Source: Chara braunii (Eukaryota; Streptophyta; Charophyceae; Charales; Characeae). From it: a stretch of DNA of 22,136 nt. This document shows, in pieces, positions 7,056 through 15,498 of this stretch. Numbering within the stretch: the stretch's first letter is position 1; every line of letters starts with the position of its first letter. Location: assembly GCA_003427395.1 (NCBI GenBank), contig BFEA01000950.1, positions 373,103-395,238 on the forward strand, written 5' to 3'. The notes beneath the pieces are model-generated. The model saw only the letters and a program-made list of their open reading frames with translations. It searched no databases and was not told the DNA's origin. The translations under genes were made by a program, and so were the position numbers.

Positions 7056-7736
7056 ATGGTTGGGATTTAGAACAACAACAACAATCAGGATGAAGGGAGG
7101 AACGATATTCGGGCGCTTGCCAGAATCATTCATCAATCTCATAAGGAACAGTTTCCGAAGGTTGAGGTTCCGTTATTCGACGACAACAATGCCTCAGCAT
7201 GGGCAGATAAGTTTGAACAGTTGGGGAGTTGTTGCAAATGGTCAAATGAAAAGATGTTGCGGATGATAAAGAGGTATTGTCAAGTGGGGTATAAGGAGGA
7301 AGTATAGAAGTTGGTGTGAGATTCGCGGGATTGGTTTGAGTTCAAAGGAAAGTTGTTAGAAAAGTACCAATTGCGTGACCAACTGCTGGACTTGGCAGAT
7401 TTGCGAAAAGTTAGTCGACGGAACTTTGGTACGACGAAGCAATTCCTGACCGAGTTCGAGCGGGTGGCACGGTTGGTTCCCGATCTCCCAGACAAGGATC
7501 GTTGTCTTATCTTCTTGGATAACTTCATAGGGGTAGAACAACGAAAGTTTGTGAAAGGTATGCAGGGGAGGTATGACTGGCTGAAGATTCGAAAAAACTT
7601 GTTGGCCGAGAACTTTGACCAGATCCTCTATCGACTGCTGAAACAGCAGAAGGAGGATCGGGAGAAGGTACTCCTGGGAGTGGATGGCCTTGGTTCCACT
7701 AGGGGAAAACCAAGGCATAGCGCTCCTGACCATTGA
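7056..7736 (+). pseudogene. Decayed LTR-retrotransposon gag (Ty3-type)
   Basis: One frame from an ATG at 7056 to a TGA at 7734 reads as a Gag capsid region broken by three in-frame stops: TAG 7068, TAG 7305 and TGA 7317. Recognisable parts, in order, are SAWADKFEQLGSCCKWS (the W-x3-E/Q-type start of retrotransposon Gag), DWFEFKGKLLEKYQ (the WxxFkxxLxxxY element), and FLTEFERVARLVPDLPDKD with CLIFLDNF. All frame-preserving sequence except the stops looks intact, so decay is recent or by point mutation only. At least two of the stops are explicable as C-to-T changes of CAG and CGA. No zinc knuckle, protease or reverse transcriptase follows. The neighbouring dispersed repeat at 6581-6818 might be related but has no demonstrated LTR structure. 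Confidence 0.72.
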
Positions 7737-9690
7737 TTTAGATCAAAGGTCAGGAACACTAATGAAATTTTGTCTGGTTGTGGGCAAGGTTGCTGCCCAC
7801 ATGCCTTCAGCTAGCTATAAAAGTCAGCTTGCCACCCAGCAGCCTCATGGCAGTGTTGCTGGGGCATTCTACTTTGAGTAGATGCTGGTTGGCTGGTTGC
7901 TGAAGTAGTGAGGCGAAGTGTTGGAGGTCTGCAGAAACACTTGGAGGAGGACAGAGGCAGCCATAGCTAAAGGCTGAGAGCTTTTTGCCCCACCCTTGTG
8001 CTTGTGCTGCAGGCCTGTGGGGAGGTTGTAGACGTGAGGCTACGACAGGCTTGGACCGTGAGGCAAGGGGCCCACAACAAGGAGGCGTTGTCGGATGGCC
8101 TGCGCGGTGATATTGGAGTAGGAAGGTTGTGCTGTAGTATTTTTGGAAGGGGGTGCTACCGAGGTCGTGCGGTGATTTTTTCAGCGGCACTATATTTGAC
8201 ATCATTTTGAGGGGAGGTGCCGCCAGAATTGCGAGGAGCGGCTGGTGGAGGTTTTTGTCAGGGGTTTTTGAATCTGCGGTGGTAATTTTTTTGGCATGGT
8301 ACTCGGTGGTGTGGTGCTAAAGTGCGGACACTACGACATTAAAGCGGGTGGTGATTTTGTGTTTGGACAAGCGCCACAATCCAAAGTTTTTTGGGGAGAT
8401 CATCTGGTAGCGCGACGATGGCGTGGAGATACTTGGGGCCCCTATTGGGACCAAGAGAGTTGGGGGTTGAGACAGGGGCAAGCTTGAGTGTTGGTGAATA
8501 CCCTGTGTTCAGAGTCGGTAATTGGTGGAGGTTGGATTGGTGATTGAGGTGGCGCTATTCTTGGTGGGCGAGGTTCCGCTGGGAATGTAGTGGGATCATA
8601 TGGGACTTGAAAGTGAAAGCACCCACATCGAGGGCTATCTCGCATCAGTCCTAGTGAGTGACACTTGTGTCAGTGGTGACACCTGAAGGAGGACGCAAAT
8701 TGCCTTTTGTAAACGGCCACAACTTTAGAGTTGTGTGGCCAATCTTTGGGAAGTAATACTTAGCTTTCTTTAGTGAGTCGTTGTCAACTTCACTCAAGGT
8801 CAGTTGTGACTCAGTTTCCCTTACACACCTGTATGAACCCATACCTTGCATGATCTTGCTTTGGATTAAGGGAAAAGGTAGAGTAAGATGCGTGACATGA
8901 TCATGCATGTGGGAAAAGGGGGCTGACTTTGATTAGGATATGAATGATTTTTGGATTGTTTCTTCTATTGATTGTGCAGGTAGGTAAAGGATATGTGAGA
9001 AGAAATCGACATCATGCTTGCTCAATAAATGATGAAAATGTTTATCTTTCTTCAACTCTTTATCTGTCTGCATGTCACAAAAATAACGTAGTGAGAAAGA
9101 GGAGTTAACGGGTGCCGGAAATATGAAATTCGTGAAAGAAAAAGATGAAGATAAGGAAATGACTTAGTATTTTTTCAAGGAACATCCCGTTCTATCCTGA
9201 ATAACACTTTCTTTCTATACCCGTCCAAAGAGATCTCCGTGTTTCTTTTCATCTAAGTCGAACCCCTAGTTAAAAGTATAGAAAAGTGATTACACATAGT
9301 AGAGATTGAATTTTTTTCTCTCTAGGAAGCATCTGGGGCAGGGGTTCGTTGCTTTAGAAGTCCGCCCTATTATTGACCCAGAGTGGACCGTTCAACGATG
9401 GAATACCATGTTGTATTGCGGTGGAGCCAGCCCAACTTCTGAGACCTGAACAATGTGTTCGGGCAAGGAGGAGAGGTATTCCATACCACTTTTTAGAGGG
9501 AAGGGTGTCTCATAACTAAGGGTAGTTACTTTTCTCATGCTTTCAAGCGGGGAAAGACTGAATTCAACACTGTTTTTTTTTTTTATGGTCATCTTAGACG
9601 CCACCAACGTATGGGGAACTGACGCCAAAAGAAGCCCAGTTCATGTTTCAAATAGTGTCAAAGGAGTGTAAGTACGCACTACCTTCGCGG
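7737..9690. other. Nearly 2 kb without recognisable gene
   Basis: 7740-8640 is G/T-rich on the plus strand and may be decayed retroelement sequence downstream of gag, but I find no protease, RT or integrase motif. GGCCACAACT-TTAG-AGTTGTGTGGCC (8721-8746) is an imperfect hairpin. 8950-9690 is A/T-richer with only short frames. Confidence 0.5.
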
Positions 9691-9693
9691 TAG

Positions 9694-9717
9694 GACCGTG
9701 ACACAAGAATCACGGTC
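9694..9717. other. 8-bp perfect hairpin
   Basis: GACCGTGA, loop CACAAGAA, TCACGGTC. It lies about 20 bp before the start of the unidentified decayed frame. No T-run follows. Function unknown. Confidence 0.45.
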
Positions 9718-9734
9718 GGGGGAGAGAAGGGGAA

Positions 9735-10777
9735 TTGAGTACAAAGATTGATGTATATAAATTTATTTTAACAAAGTTCAAGTTATTACTTCAAGTTTGT
9801 CGTCCAGATATCCATAGGAGCAGTGATCCTTCGATTATTCAGTACGCACGAGGCGGCGATATATTGGATAGCAATGCTGACCCGATCGCGTACCGGTATG
9901 ATATGAAAAGGACGTTTGGTTTATAATCCACATGAAGTTTTTTCCGAACGGGATGAGCCGCGCGGTATGCATTTGCGCCTCCTAATCCATCCTGATATTA
10001 AAGAGTATGAACCTCGTCGTAACTCATGAAACGAGTCTAGTTATAGAAGACATTCCTGAGGTTAGAGAAATGTTTCTCTATATTGTATTGTGGCTAAACG
10101 ATCAACAAGGTACGTTCAGTCTTCTTCATCATGTGAGGCGGGTACGAGCGAATAGATTTAGCATTTTTTGCTCTTAACGTTCATATGTCGTCGCATTCGA
10201 TGACGAGGCTTGTGAGATCTGAGAACGTCTCTTTTAACTGACGATGCTTTCGGGTGTGCAAATGACTAGCGGATGGCGGGATCTCACTTAGGCAAGGTAT
10301 TTGTTGGTTTCCGATACTTTGGATGAAGAGTTGATTCGGCGTGCGGAGCGACTGTTACTTGTTCAAGATAATGTACCCACTCGTTGGGTAGGATTTGTCG
10401 GATTGCTCAGTTATGGGCAATGATTTTTTCTTGACTCGCGCGCGGATGTCCGTACCAATGTGGCCCGACTTCCGGAAGAATTTCAAGAATATACTTTGTA
10501 TTTTCATCGTGCGAGTAACCTCCAATGCCTTTCTCGGATCATTGCGAGCGTTAAAATTACCCTATCCGGGGAGCGCTACAGCGTCATCCAAATTAAGGGC
10601 ACCACGACTAGGCACCTCTTTCAGATGCGTCAACCGTTTCGCGCCATAGTTTGGAAGTTGGCCTTGCGGATGACCTCCTTCTATGGTACGCGAACGGTTT
10701 GGGTCAAGCGAGGCAGACGCATTACCGCCTTAACTTTTGACGACGAGGAGCTCGCTCGACAACTTTATCACGGCTAG
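9735..10777 (+). pseudogene. Decayed coding sequence of unknown family
   Basis: The plus strand reads as protein-like sequence for about 1 kb, with two frame changes and five in-frame stops. Segment 1 (9735-9923) is open and contains RPDIHRSSDPSIIQYARGGD. Segment 2 (9934-10023) shifts by +1 and contains MHLRLLIHPDIKEYEP. Segment 3 (10031-10777) shifts again and stays in one frame to a final TAG. It is interrupted by TAA, TGA, TAA, TAG and TGA at about 10175-10423, and its last 106 codons are fully open (for example ITLSGERYSVIQIKGTTTRH). Each stop is one C-to-T step from CAA, CGA or CAG. I do not recognise the family. It could be a mobile-element protein, an old insertion of viral origin, or a dead host gene. 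Low-complexity explanations do not fit, since residue usage is balanced. Confidence 0.42.
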
Positions 10778-10855
10778 ACGCGCCTTTATGAGTCTAGTGC
10801 AGAGTTGAGTTGTCCTTATGATTGAATCACGTTTATATGACTTTACAAGGGTAGT

Positions 10856-10856
<1 letters not shown>

Positions 10857-10900
<44 letters not shown>
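10857..10900. repeat. Poly(A) tract, 44 A
   Basis: A pure A run 80 bp after the unidentified decayed frame. No flanking direct repeat is visible, so the poly(A) does not by itself prove a retroposed copy. It could be the tail of a retroposon ending here. Confidence 0.9.
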
Positions 10901-10902
<2 letters not shown>

Positions 10903-11608
10903 GAAATTTTTCGCAGATAGGACCAACCAGATGGATAGTATATGGGTTACCCTGATGATTGTACTATCATGCTTATGCATTGAGGGGTAATCACACGCAT
11001 GAAAATACATGTTAGATGTAAGTTGAAGATGATTTTGCAGGTGTAGTCAAACTAAGAATTTAAACATCGGTCAGGAACCATATCACTTGTTGATCTGCAT
11101 AGTAGCACTGAAATTAACTTGTTGAAGCTATTTATGGCAAGGTTCGGTATGTGTGATGCTCGGATGACCTTGCCCAATTATTTTTACGATAGTCTTTCGC
11201 TTTGGAAATGACGATATAAAAGTTTATTCAGTCATATAGATTAAGAAGAATAACTTTGACAAACCAGTTCATCAAGTCAAAAACCTGATCTTGGATAATT
11301 TTGATATAAGGTGTATGAATTTTGTTGTTTTGTTCTTAACAGATTGTCAAGGGACTAGGATTGTATTTAAGGGTTTCAGGCTTGGTTGAGACCGTTCTAA
11401 GGCGACCAACGTACGCTCCGTACTTAGGAGATCAGTGTCGTAGGGAACGGAAGGCGTTCAGGTCCACTCGGCGTTTAAGCAAGCGTTTCCTATACTGCAG
11501 CGAGACGAGCAAACGCCCTCGGCTGATTTACCTCTACAACTGCATGTAAAAGCTTTCACACGTGGGTCAGTAGCTCGGTATGGATACGCCCTAAGGGTGG
11601 TGACAACC
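10901..11608. other. Spacer with two short protein-like frames
   Basis: 11056-11211 is open between two stops (51 residues, including LHSSTEINLLKLFMARFGMC). 11444-11611 is open (56 codons, including AFKQAFPILQRDEQTP) and ends at the border of the dispersed repeat. Residue usage is balanced and may continue the decayed material of 9735-10777, but neither matches anything I know. Confidence 0.3.
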
Positions 11609-11850
11609 CCTTAGGAAAGCATATGCCCCGCGGAAACCTATCCTGTCGTAGGGGACTGTGGAATGTACTGCTAGTGCACCCGGTTAGAGCGGCGACGAAA
11701 CGATGCTACCACGACTGCCTCAGCAGTTCGAGAGGTTGTTAAGTATCATTTCCGAGTTGTCTCTTGTTTTGTTTTTGCTTCACTCCTGCGTGACATGGTC
11801 GGGAGAGTTCCCACGCTTTGCAAAAAGGCGGGAATCAATGCGCACGACAC
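11609..11850 (+). repeat. Dispersed 240-bp repeat, third copy
   Basis: Matches 6577-6818 from TTAGGAAAGCATATGCC to GCGCACGACA. Substitutions are scattered and mostly transitions (for example CGGGAACC to CGGAAACC). It stands alone, with one monomer, no array and no inverted partner. Confidence 0.85.
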
Positions 11851-11855
11851 CGTAG

Positions 11856-11890
11856 TTCATGCATATTCGGTCCTTCAAAAGTCGCACAAA
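11856..11890 (+). repeat. Segment X, copy 2
   Basis: TTCATGCATATTCGGTCC followed by TTCAAAAGTCGCACAAAA is the counterpart of 5566-5601. It directly follows the third copy of the 240-bp dispersed repeat. Confidence 0.6.
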
Positions 11891-11892
11891 AA

Positions 11893-12199
11893 CAGTGAAG
11901 TGCATGCGACTTCACAAATTTCTCAAAACATAATAAAATAACATTAAAAAAAAATCTCCTGAAAGGACGTCAACGGTCATTAAACTGGCTGTCTCCAAAA
12001 AATGAAACAACTAGCTCAACGGAAAGTGGCAAGGGTAGAGGGCGTAACATTCGAGAAAACGTCATTTTTGGATCTATTTTATTGGAAGAAAAAACGCAAT
12101 AAAATTTATTCGCAATTTTAAAAAGAGTCGACCGTTGGATGATGGCGAGGGAGTGCATCTCCTTCGTCGCCTACAGTCGCACAGCGACGAAGACTAAAC
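11893..12199. other. Spacer with a small hairpin
   Basis: GTGAAGT and ACTTCAC flank GCATGCG at about 11896-11916. The rest is A/T-rich, with CTAGCTCAACGG at 12011-12022 echoing the U6-linked module. No gene is seen. Confidence 0.4.
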
Positions 12200-12280
12200 G
12201 TGGACCTAGCTCAATGGACGAGGTGAGACAAGGTCCCTGTGCAAGGATAACACGCATAAATGGAAAAATAGTCCAAATAA
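12200..12280 (+). pseudogene. U6: U6 snRNA-derived fragment c (3' half) with flanking module
   Basis: CCCTGTGCAAGGATAACACG, then CATAAATGGAAAAATAGTCC and AAAT (12235-12277), matches the U6 3' half including the GGTCCAAAT end. About four substitutions and small indels separate them. The 18-bp module GTGGACCTAGCTCAATGG precedes it at 12200-12217. GAGACAAGGTCC just before the match is close to the reverse complement of the sequence that follows the truncation in fragment b. An AAATA repeat follows. Confidence 0.82.
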
Positions 12281-12296
12281 AATAAATAAATAAATA

Positions 12297-12319
12297 AACA
12301 ACTTTTGTCTGAGGGTCCT
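12297..12319 (+). repeat. Module following U6 fragment c
   Basis: AACAACTTTTGTCTGAGG plus the next few bases is repeated at 13658-13680 with two differences. There it directly follows the 22-bp module found upstream of U6 fragment b. This ties the flanks of two U6 fragments to one repeat. Confidence 0.6.
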
Positions 12320-12320
12320 C

Positions 12321-12321
<1 letters not shown>

Positions 12322-12402
<81 letters not shown>
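12322..12402. repeat. (GA)n microsatellite
   Basis: About 40 GA units begin just after the module that follows U6 fragment c. Open frames here on the minus strand encode only Ser-Leu repeats. Confidence 0.95.
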
Positions 12403-12405
<3 letters not shown>

Positions 12406-12569
12406 GCATATAATAGTCTATGTTTCGTATTAGACTAGGCTTAAGGTGATTTGTGTGATCTTCGGTGTTTTTCTTTTTAGTGGTTTGGGTAATGGTTGTC
12501 GTAATTTGTTGCATTTTTATGTATCGTTTTGCATGCGATGGAATGAAAGAGAGAGTGTCGCTCTGTAGA

Positions 12570-13110
12570 AACGCCATTATGGTGGGCGGTGGGGTTTCCT
12601 TGTGAGAAGGTGCAGATCAGAGGAAGTGGTTTTCCCTAAATCACGAGGTGGGTGGGTTTGCGGGGCCTTCGACCCCTGCCTTGCGGGAGGTAGGGTATTA
12701 CCGCTGAGACATTGAATTATGGTTAGGTATTTATTTTATATCAATAGGCTGGTGTCCTGCAGTCATCTGAATTCTTGAGGCAGAATTGTGAGCATTGCTC
12801 CATTGGGGCTTCGTCATGGAGGGCGGGGAAGCATCCACAGGGGGTGTATGCATATTGAGGGAGAGGCTTACCCTAAATCGCGAGGAGGTGGGTGGGTTTT
12901 AAAGAGCTTTTTGGCCCCTGACGCACAGCAGGTGGGGTAACCCCCAAGTCAGTGAAAACAACATCGTGGTGGGAGTTGGTGTTTTTGTAATGAAGAGTGT
13001 GGAAAGGTGCTATCCACTTTATATCGCGAGGAGGTGGGTGGGTATTGCAGGGTTTCTGTCAGCAGTTTGAGGCCTGGTGGCACAAAACCCTATCGCGCGG
13101 GTGGCAGGGC
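12570..13110. repeat. Degenerate repeat, three copies around GAGGTGGGTGGGT
   Basis: AAATCACGAGGTGGGTGGGT (12639-12658), AAATCGCGAGGAGGTGGG (12873-12890) and ATATCGCGAGGAGGTGGG (13021-13038) sit in three loosely similar G/T-rich units. Each is preceded by a GTGGG/GGAGGG stretch and followed by GCCCCTG-like sequence. Spacing is uneven (about 230 and 150 bp). 13111-13630 holds nothing recognisable except an A17 run at 13507-13523. Confidence 0.5.
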
Positions 13111-13639
13111 AGATTAGCAGAGGTTAGTAGTAACTTCAAATGAATAGTGGACATGATCACGTAGCGTTAACTGCAGGTCTCCTTTCTGTGGTTTTGATTT
13201 GTTTTCTTTTGTAATTCTTTTGCGCATGGTTTCTTCACGGTTGGTGGAACACGGTTGGCGGAATTTGGGTCACTAAATTAGGGTTGTCACGATTGTTGTG
13301 ATTAAAATTCTCTTGGTGATGAACTTGGATCTAGTTGATAATTTTCGTTGATTTTTCAGTGGTAGGGGTTGTGGAGTTGGTTGTGGGGTGAAATCTAGTG
13401 GTGCCCTCGATGTGCTTGGTCAGTGATGACTTGCCCGCTGAGCGCCCCACCTAATTTTGTAAGGGATGCAGGGCCCAGTTCCCGACTTTTATAAGAAATC
13501 TGAATTAAAAAAAAAAAAAAAAATCACAACCGAATTCGATATAAAAATAAAAACAATAATAAAAATATATTTTGAGGGCATTTACAGTGTTTCTCATTTA
13601 TTTTATTTTTTTTAAATAATCCCCCCAAAAAACCATGTT

Positions 13640-13680
13640 GTACAACATTGCAATACAAACAACTTTTGTCTGAGGATCTT
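13640..13680 (+). repeat. U6-flank modules joined without U6
   Basis: 13640-13661 equals the 22 bp upstream of U6 fragment b. 13658-13680 matches the 23 bp downstream of U6 fragment c (12297-12319). Here they are directly joined, with no U6 sequence between. Confidence 0.65.
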
Positions 13681-13762
13681 GGAGAAATTCCCAACCAAAT
13701 TCAAAAAAACAAAATAACGATGTCTGGTATAACAAGTTTTTGCAAAGTTGTACGCTAAAACT

Positions 13763-13794
13763 CGTTGTACAACGTACGTACATTGTATTCGAAT
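13763..13794. repeat. Palindrome and dispersed module
   Basis: CGTTGTACAACG (13763-13774) is a perfect palindrome. It overlaps an ACGTACGTAC-TTGTATTCGAAT stretch (13771-13794) shared with 5145-5168. An A-rich tract with TAA repeats (13869-13912) follows. Confidence 0.6.
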
Positions 13795-13981
13795 ACTCAT
13801 ATACAACGTTCATACATTTTCTTCGGGCGCGGTCCTTCGACAAACCTGTTTATTACCTCGCCGGAAGAGGGAAAAAAAAATAATAATAATAAAAATAAAA
13901 AATAAAAAAAAATTGTGGGACGCCGAAGGACCGCGCCGAAATAGTAACTTGTGTCCAACACCCTCAACGTCGGAGGGCCTT

Positions 13982-14093
13982 GCTCCATTATTCTTGACAT
14001 GCACAAAAGATAAAAATAATGGCGCTGTATCTTTTTATATTCTAGTGGAAGATTCACTCTCGTTTTGCACATTTAAAGAGTAGTGGAGCGAGG
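13982..14093 (+). mobile_element. Short foldback element FB-1
   Basis: The left end GCTCCATTATTCTTGACATG is an imperfect inverted repeat of the right end, which reads AGAGTAGTGGAGCGAGG. Between them lies the conserved GAAGATTCACTCTCGTTTTG. Total about 112 bp. The same internal sequence occurs in FB-2 to FB-5. Confidence 0.65.
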
Positions 14094-14097
14094 GGGG

Positions 14098-14165
14098 CTT
14101 CACTACTCTCGAAATGTGAAAAACGAGAGTGAATCTTCCGCTAAAACATGAAAAGATTCACCGCC
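14098..14165 (-). mobile_element. Short foldback element FB-2, inverted partner of FB-1
   Basis: CTTCACTACTCTCGAAATGT, then GAAAAACGAGAGTGAATCTT, is the reverse complement of the right half of FB-1. FB-1 and FB-2 therefore make a palindrome centred at about 14095. It runs up to the U6 fragment d. Confidence 0.65.
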
Positions 14166-14168
14166 ACG

Positions 14169-14233
14169 AGGCCCCAAGGATGACACGCATAAGTCGAAAA
14201 ATCTGATAAGGAAAAAAAAAAAAAAAAAAAAAA
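14169..14233 (+). pseudogene. U6: U6 snRNA-derived fragment d (3' part) with poly(A)
   Basis: AGGCCCCAAGGATGACACGC, then ATAAGTCGAAAAAT, matches the U6 3' half with TGCGC deleted after GGCCCC. A 22-base poly(A) at 14212-14233 follows within a few bases. The poly(A) is not part of U6, so this was reverse transcribed as part of a polyadenylated or chimeric RNA, or inserted by a LINE-type machinery. Confidence 0.78.
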
Positions 14234-14245
14234 CTAGAACTGTGT

Positions 14246-14314
14246 TGTTATCAGCACGTGTATCCCCTAGGGCCTCTGCGCTGTTATCAACCCGTGTATT
14301 TCATTGGGCCCCTG
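14246..14314 (+). repeat. 36-bp direct duplication
   Basis: TGTTATCAGCACGTGTATCC ... GGGCCTCTG (14246-14278) and TGTTATCAACCCGTGTATTT ... GGGCCCCTG (14282-14314) are tandem copies with about five differences, directly after the poly(A) of U6 fragment d. Confidence 0.75.
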
Positions 14315-14322
14315 TATTCCCG

Positions 14323-14417
14323 TTGCACAAAAAAAAACAAAAATCATGACGCTGTATCTTTCCATGTTATAACAGAAGATTCACTCTCGTTTTGTACATT
14401 TCGAGAGTAGTGGAGCA
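14323..14417 (+). mobile_element. Short foldback element FB-3
   Basis: Contains ATGACGCTGTATCTTTCCAT, AGAAGATTCACTCTCGTTTT and TCGAGAGTAGTGGAGC in the same order as FB-1 and FB-5. The left inverted terminus is decayed (only GTTGCACAAAA remains clear). Confidence 0.6.
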
Positions 14418-14427
14418 AAACCCTATC

Positions 14428-14483
14428 AATCGTGGAAACCGATAGTGAATCTTCCGATATACCATAAAAATATACAACGCTAT
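14428..14483 (-). mobile_element. Short foldback element FB-4, inverted partner of FB-3
   Basis: GATAGTGAATCTTCCGATAT and the downstream TATACAACGC form the diverged reverse complement of FB-3's interior. The plus-minus arrangement of FB-1/FB-2 is thus repeated. More decayed than the others. Confidence 0.5.
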
Positions 14484-14554
14484 AATCTTTTTTTTTTCAT
14501 GTTTTTTCTGTTTTTTTTTAAAAACGGTATGGACCTCCTATATGGATAACTAGA

Positions 14555-15272
14555 ATGCAGTTACAAACTCTGTCTTGCGAGAGCCATGCGACGGAGGAGT
14601 TTGGTCTACAGTGTAAACTTCAAAGAGGATTGAACTCCAAAATGATAGTTTCAAGTGTATTTAGAAACTCAAGCCATGACAGCGCCCTTGTTTTCTCAAA
14701 TAAAAAATTAAATAGCCATTTTTGCAAGCTGTTAATTGCAGTGGTAGTGAGACAAGCACGAGAATTGAGCCCTTGATTGTGAGGTTGTTCCATCTATTGG
14801 CAGGGAGTTGAAAACTGAATCTAAAATATTTTAGATATATCCATCGAAAACTTTTTGTGAATTCAAATTTATTGGTTCTTATATTGTTGTGGCATTTGGG
14901 ATATTCCTTCCTGTTGGATTTCTTTTTAACTATCGGGCTTGTAATGTTACCGTACAATACACTTTATTTTTTTCAATTGGCACAACCTTTATCGGGGGCG
15001 TATTGTTTAGTTGTTTTGAGACTAAGTGTGGGGTATATTTGTTTCTGGTGTTAGTGCAAGGCAAACGCCTCTTTGTTATTTTAGACGTTTCTTTGTCTGT
15101 AAATCTTGCTTCAAACCCTTGTATTGTGTATGTGGACATTTTTTGGCCTGATAATGGACGCCTGCTCCGTTCCGACAGGGGAGTTAAAATTGTTTTCCTT
15201 CTCGTTGCGTCATCTGACATTGTGGATTTTTATTTTTTTATTTTTTTTTATATCATTGGCATAAACCAATGA
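14555..15272 (+). pseudogene. Unidentified protein-like frames, possibly one decayed gene
   Basis: 14555-14776 is open from an ATG (73 residues, including EEFGLQCKLQRGLNSKM) and ends at TGA. After a frame change, 14835-15272 is open for 145 codons without an early ATG. It includes IVVAFGIFLPVGFLFNY and VQGKRLFVILDVSLSVN, with the hydrophobic first half suggesting a membrane segment, and ends in a T-rich, Phe-coding stretch. Codon use is not low-complexity until the last 20 residues. TTTCCCTAG at about 15285-15293 resembles a splice acceptor. I do not recognise a family. Chance open frames of this length are possible in A/T-balanced DNA, so confidence is low. Confidence 0.25.
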
Positions 15273-15349
15273 CCCGTTTTCTCTTTCCCTAGCTTCACGG
15301 TGAAATGTTGCAATACATACCACGGTTCGATTCATGTCAGAAATCGAAC

Positions 15350-15404
15350 AAAAAAATTAAACCATTTCTCGATTTATGCGTATCATCCTTGCTCTCGGGC
15401 CATG
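15350..15404 (-). pseudogene. U6: U6 snRNA-derived fragment e (3' half with T-run)
   Basis: On the minus strand, CATGGCCCGAGAGCAAGG, then ATGATACGCATAAATCGAG and AAATGGT, matches the U6 3' half with two or three substitutions. It is followed by TTAATTTTTTTG, which resembles the natural Pol III terminator. This is the best preserved 3' end of the five. The upstream half of U6 is missing. Confidence 0.85.
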
Positions 15405-15498
15405 AATCTTCGTGGCCGATTTCGGCCGCATGACCTATGTGATCGCGCGACTGAAATCGATCACGTCACGCTGCCTTTTGAATGGGCTGCTCCAAAAA

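Noticed and set aside
7807-8205. Minus-strand open frame of 132 residues
   Set aside because: No recognisable domain. It lies antisense to probable decayed retroelement DNA and its composition follows the G/T-rich plus strand.
11361-11549. Arg-rich 62-residue plus-strand frame
   Set aside because: Another frame over the same bases looks at least as protein-like, so neither is supported as a gene.
15322-15332. GGTTCGATTC as a tRNA B box
   Set aside because: No A box or cloverleaf around it. It belongs to a short inverted repeat of TCGATT next to U6 fragment e.
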